DNA from: Euryarchaeota archaeon UBA486
GTDB lineage: Archaea; Thermoplasmatota; Poseidoniia; Poseidoniales; Poseidoniaceae
Length of the DNA stretch: 24,881 bases
Assembly (NCBI GenBank): GCA_002497765.1
Contig: DAET01000073.1
Coordinates: 6,866-31,746 of the forward strand
Direction: 5' to 3'
The notes under the pieces were generated by a model, which searched no databases, was not told the DNA's origin, and saw only the letters and a program-made list of their open reading frames with translations. The position numbers and the translations under genes are program-made. Positions 23,042 to 24,881 of the stretch are shown piece after piece (position 1 is the first letter of the stretch; each line of letters begins with the position of its first letter).

Positions 23042-23149
23042 TCAGTTCTTGGCCTGTCGGCGTGCACGCTTTCGGCGTCGCAACTTCTTCTTGCGCCACT
23101 TCCAACGTTGGTTGCCGGTTTTCTTCCAAGCACGTGAACCTCGCTTCAT
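23042..23149 (-). CDS. rpl41e: Ribosomal protein eL41, 35 residues
   Basis: Very short, highly basic protein reading MKRGSRAWKKTGNQRWKWRK onward to KKLRRRKRARRQAKN and a TGA stop. Its second half matches eL41 (KWRKKRMRRLKRKRRKM in eukaryotes), a tiny single-helix protein at the ribosomal subunit interface. Here it has an extra N-terminal stretch of about 15 residues. 19 of 35 residues are Lys or Arg, with three Trp. There is no SD, but a TATA box at 23176-23183 predicts a start only a few bases before the ATG, so the mRNA is probably near-leaderless. tRNA-Trp begins 18 nt downstream. Confidence 0.85.
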   Translation of the reverse strand: MKRGSRAWKKTGNQRWKWRKKKLRRRKRARRQAKN

Positions 23150-23175
23150 GGTGAACAGGCATCCCACTTGCCTTC

Positions 23176-23183
23176 CCTATATG
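23176..23183 (-). promoter_or_regulatory. TATA box for eL41 and probably tRNA-Trp
   Basis: Minus strand CATATAGG, centred about 31 nt before the eL41 ATG. The predicted start is near 23155. It lies back to back with the FUN14 promoter about 55 bp away. Confidence 0.6.
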
Positions 23184-23232
23184 AGAGCATCGTCTGCAAA
23201 ACGACCACCCGTTCGCCCGTGTGCCACCACGG

Positions 23233-23238
23233 TTATAC
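23233..23238 (+). promoter_or_regulatory. TATA box for the FUN14-family gene (leaderless mRNA)
   Basis: GGTTATACCAAA is centred 26 nt before the ATG at 23262, which is the spacing expected for transcription starting at the start codon itself. No SD is seen before this ATG. Confidence 0.55.
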
Positions 23239-23261
23239 CAAACCCAACATGTGGTAAAGGC

Positions 23262-23573
23262 ATGGACCTCCCGTCGCTCCTTGCTGAAAACATCGTTCAG
23301 GGATTCATCATCGGTTTGCTCGTCGGCCTCGTGGTTCGAGTGGCGTCCAAGGCCGTGCGCAACCTGCTGATCATTCAGTTCATCGTGCTGAAGTACCTCG
23401 AATCTCGCAACATTCTCATCGTCGATTGGAATCGATTGACCAACGGCTTGCTGGGCCAGAAAGATCTGGTCATTGGTGAAGCGCAGAACCTGTTCGATAC
23501 CGCCGTGGAAATGGGCATCTTCGGAGCTGCGCTTGCAGGCGGCTTCCTCCTTGCTCAGCGCTTTGGCAAGTGA
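23262..23573 (+). CDS. FUN14-family small membrane protein
   Basis: 103 residues resembling the FUN14 domain: a glycine-patterned helix QGFIIGLLVGLVVRVASK (13-30), a hydrophobic segment LLIIQFIVLKYLESRNILIVDW with the family tryptophan (W56), and a C-terminal helix MGIFGAALAGGFLLAQRFGK. In eukaryotes FUN14 proteins sit in the mitochondrial outer membrane; the role of archaeal and bacterial members is not known. The frame is open upstream to 22980 across the tRNA-Trp/eL41 region, but the ATG at 23262 matches the TATA spacing and family start. It ends 1 nt before the convergent tRNA-Arg. Confidence 0.75.
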   Translation: MDLPSLLAENIVQGFIIGLLVGLVVRVASKAVRNLLIIQFIVLKYLESRNILIVDWNRLTNGLLGQKDLVIGEAQNLFDTAVEMGIFGAALAGGFLLAQRFGK

Positions 23574-23574
23574 A

Positions 23575-23648
23575 CGGACGTACCAGGATTCGAACCCGGG
23601 TTTTCGGCTTAGAAGGCCGAAGTGATATCCAGACTACACTATACGTCC
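23575..23648 (-). tRNA. trnR: tRNA-Arg (TCT anticodon)
   Basis: 74 nt, no intron. Acceptor GGACGTA/TACGTCC pairs perfectly, with discriminator G and no encoded CCA. The anticodon stem TCGGC/GCCGA closes CTTCTAA, giving anticodon TCT for AGA/AGG. The T arm is CCGGG-TTCGAAT-CCTGG. It lies 42 nt downstream of the SprT-like gene; a weak TATA-like AAGTATGG at about 23670-23677 could give it its own promoter. Confidence 0.96.
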
Positions 23649-23690
23649 AGTCTTCGGGCTGGGCCGACCATACTTGAAGGGTGTGCCAAC

Positions 23691-24281
23691 TCACCAAGGC
23701 CGTGCGCATTTCAAGCAGCGGGTCGGGCGACGCACCGTGGTCCGCTTCCACGTGTAACCGCAGTGCCGGCAGGTCCACTCCTGCACCTTCAGGGAGTCCA
23801 GCACCGCCGATCTCATCTTTTGCAAGAGCGGTGAATCCTTCATGGCAGGGGACGGCGCCACCTGATTGGTCAGCCGGTCGTGGAGTTCGGTGTGAAGCAT
23901 GAGACCCGCAGCGTGGAACAATTCGTGAGCGAAGGTGTGGCGATACAAGGCTTCGTCTTCAAGCAGAGCGGGATGCAAGCCGATGGTGACTTCACCCGGG
24001 TCGAGTCGCAGGCGACGACGACGAATCAGTTCGTTGCTGCCTTCCTCAAAGCGAGTCATGCCGAGTCGGTCGTCATTGACATCGAGCCATTCAACGGAAA
24101 ACCTGTCGGCAATCCACGGAAGAAAGACCGCCTCAACGTGCCCCGAGAGCGCTGCGAGCACGTCGTCAACCACATCCTCCGGAACGGAAGGTGCAACGGA
24201 GGGCACCGGCGTGTCGGCGAGTGGTCCACGCTTTGCCTCGCCCATACACTCGCCAATCATCACCCCTTCATGAGCCTTCAT
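23691..24281 (-). CDS. SprT-like zinc metallopeptidase
   Basis: 196 residues. The central part has the metallopeptidase motif HTFAHELFHAAGL with H119, E120 and H123. The C-terminus is a zinc ribbon (C171, C174, C189, C192: CRHCGYTWKR and CLKC). This is the layout of SprT-like proteins; eukaryotic SPRTN cleaves DNA-protein crosslinks. The same role here is inference. The N-terminal 35 residues are low-complexity. The ATG at 24281 is used; ATGs at 24260 and 24245 are alternatives, and none has a good SD. It is divergent from tRNA-Ala. Confidence 0.82.
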   Translation of the reverse strand: MKAHEGVMIGECMGEAKRGPLADTPVPSVAPSVPEDVVDDVLAALSGHVEAVFLPWIADRFSVEWLDVNDDRLGMTRFEEGSNELIRRRRLRLDPGEVTIGLHPALLEDEALYRHTFAHELFHAAGLMLHTELHDRLTNQVAPSPAMKDSPLLQKMRSAVLDSLKVQEWTCRHCGYTWKRTTVRRPTRCLKCARPW

Positions 24282-24391
24282 TTGAGGTGCGCAAACAAAT
24301 CAACGATGGATTCAGTTCCAGTCTCGGGGGAGGGAAGTCGGGAATCCTTATCATGGCGAGGCCGGTCGGCGGGTTGCGAAAGCACCCACAT

Positions 24392-24464
24392 GGGCGTGTA
24401 GATCAGTTGGAAGATCGCTACCTTGGCATGGTAGAGGCCCCGAGTTCAAATCTCGGCACGTCCA
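24392..24464 (+). tRNA. trnA: tRNA-Ala (GGC anticodon)
   Basis: 73 nt, no intron. The acceptor GGGCGTG/CACGTCC includes a G3-U70 pair, the identity element of tRNA-Ala. The anticodon stem CTACC/GGTAG closes TTGGCAT with anticodon GGC. The T arm is CCGAG-TTCAAAT-CTCGG, the discriminator is A73 and CCA is not encoded. Its 3' end is repeated 92 bp downstream. Confidence 0.97.
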
Positions 24465-24465
24465 C
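24452..24465 (+). repeat. Direct repeat copy 1: 3' end of tRNA-Ala (CTCGGCACGTCCAC)
   Basis: The T-arm 3' strand, acceptor 3' strand and discriminator of tRNA-Ala plus one base. It is identical over 14 nt to 24544-24557. Genomic elements often integrate at such tRNA 3' ends. Confidence 0.8.
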
Positions 24466-24499
24466 TTCTATACTACCAATTGAAGTCAGCGAAGTGGAC
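24460..24499. repeat. Inverted repeat GTCCACTTC/GAAGTGGAC overlapping the tRNA-Ala 3' end
   Basis: Perfect 9-bp arms at 24460-24468 and 24491-24499 with a 22-nt spacer. The left arm includes the last five bases of tRNA-Ala, so the trailer could fold back on the acceptor strand. Confidence 0.6.
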
Positions 24500-24506
24500 T
24501 GTGTTG

Positions 24507-24543
24507 CCAAAACCGATTCATTGCTCATCGCCTCGGTTTTTGG
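24507..24543. repeat. Hairpin CCAAAACCGA/TCGGTTTTTGG, possible terminator
   Basis: Ten paired bases with one bulged T around a 16-nt loop. The right arm has five T residues and could end the tRNA-Ala transcript. It ends at the base before the second tRNA-Ala-derived repeat. Confidence 0.5.
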
Positions 24544-24557
24544 CTCGGCACGTCCAC
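24544..24557 (+). repeat. Direct repeat copy 2: tRNA-Ala 3' end, followed by CA to give an encoded CCA
   Basis: Exact 14-nt copy of the tRNA-Ala 3' end. It continues as CGTCCACCA, i.e. discriminator A plus CCA, which the real gene lacks. The preceding bases (GCCTCGGTTTTTGG) resemble a decayed T arm. It is a candidate att-site remnant or tRNA fragment. Confidence 0.65.
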
Positions 24558-24632
24558 CAAATACCATGATGTCATTAATTCACTCAAAGCGGGAATCAAA
24601 CCTTGAAATGTAATGCCAATCAGTGGGCAAAT

Positions 24633-24881
24633 ATGGAACGCATGATCGTCGGCGGCGGCTGCTTCTGGTGCGTTGAAGGCGCCTACAAGCAAATCCACGG
24701 TGTTGAGTCTGCGCTCCCCGCTTACGCTGGCGGCCACGACCCCCATCCTACCTACCAGGCGGTCTGCAGCGGCACCACCGGTCACGCCGAGGTGGTGGAA
24801 GTCCAGTTCGACCCAAGCGTCATCACCTACGAAACGCTCCTCGAGGTCTTCTTCACGGTCCACGACCCGACCCAACTCAAC
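24633..24881 (+). CDS. msrA: Peptide methionine sulfoxide reductase MsrA, 3' part cut off by window edge
   Basis: Repairs oxidised methionine (S-sulfoxide) in proteins. 83 residues are visible from the ATG at 24633. The catalytic motif GGGCFWCVEG lies near the start, with nucleophile C10 and a second cysteine C13. It is followed by the family segments YAGGHDPHPTYQAVCSGTTGHAEVVEVQFDP and FFTVHDPTQ. A second in-frame ATG at 24642 is possible. No clear SD; the mRNA may be leaderless. The remainder lies beyond the window. Confidence 0.93.
   Translation, partial: MERMIVGGGCFWCVEGAYKQIHGVESALPAYAGGHDPHPTYQAVCSGTTGHAEVVEVQFDPSVITYETLLEVFFTVHDPTQLN

Noticed and set aside
24576..24612. tRNA-like T-arm (GGTTTGATTCC on the minus strand) upstream of msrA
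   Set aside because: The flanking bases do not form a T stem and no acceptor or anticodon arm can be found.
1..24881. CRISPR arrays, insertion sequences, transposase or integrase genes
   Set aside because: No regularly spaced repeats and no transposase- or integrase-like protein were seen; the only mobile-element hint is the tRNA-Ala 3'-end duplication.

Overview
The window reads as a chromosome segment of a mesophilic euryarchaeon, most likely a marine Poseidoniales (Marine Group II) type. Evidence seen directly: an archaeal-order ribosomal protein cluster that includes aIF1/SUI1 and the RNase P protein p29, a Hef helicase-nuclease, a group II chaperonin, archaeal tRNA genes without encoded CCA, an intron in tRNA-Trp, eL41, and TATA boxes with a GAGGTGA-type Shine-Dalgarno (SD). 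The clade assignment also rests on a C-terminal WTxEQWxxYG tail on a large surface protein, which I recall from that group but could not check.

Layout. 1-6382 (minus): the uL3-uL4-uL23-uL2-uS19-uL22-uS3-uL29-aIF1-Rnp1-uS17-uL14-uL24 operon, tightly packed, behind a TATA box near 6579 and a GC-rich, hairpin-forming leader of about 170 nt. 6734-9346 (plus): Hef. 9333-12164 (minus): a two-gene redox operon. 12301-13923 (minus): thermosome. 14005-17340 (minus): a 1111-residue surface protein with one C-terminal membrane anchor. 17412-19347 (minus): two membrane proteins of unknown function. 19340-20488 (minus): an aspartate-type aminotransferase. 20523-22694 (minus): a membrane-anchored subtilisin-like protease. 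22844-23149 (minus): intron-containing tRNA-Trp and, just upstream of it, a 35-codon eL41 gene. 23262-23573 (plus): a FUN14-family membrane protein. 23575-24281 (minus): tRNA-Arg(TCT) and a SprT-like metallopeptidase. 24392-24464 (plus): tRNA-Ala(GGC). 24633 to the end (plus): MsrA, cut by the window edge.

Most unusual item: the redox operon. Its first gene fuses an intact 4Fe-4S ferredoxin and an intact CysJ-like flavodoxin to a succinate dehydrogenase/fumarate reductase iron-sulfur subunit (SdhB) in which every cluster-ligand cysteine has been replaced, although the surrounding SdhB framework is conserved. The second gene is an HdrB/SdhE-type (CCG-domain) protein that has likewise lost nearly all its cluster cysteines. 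Two partner proteins that lost their metal centres in parallel, while gaining a flavodoxin-ferredoxin module, look like a repurposed electron-transfer or scaffold complex. I know of no description of such a system, but could not search.

Other points of interest: the tRNA-Trp intron contains a complete box C/D methylation guide with both guides obeying the N+5 rule for C34 and U39; an octamer TGAGGTGA merges the stop codon of one gene with the SD of the next at several junctions; and the 3' end of tRNA-Ala is duplicated 92 bp downstream, this time with CCA.
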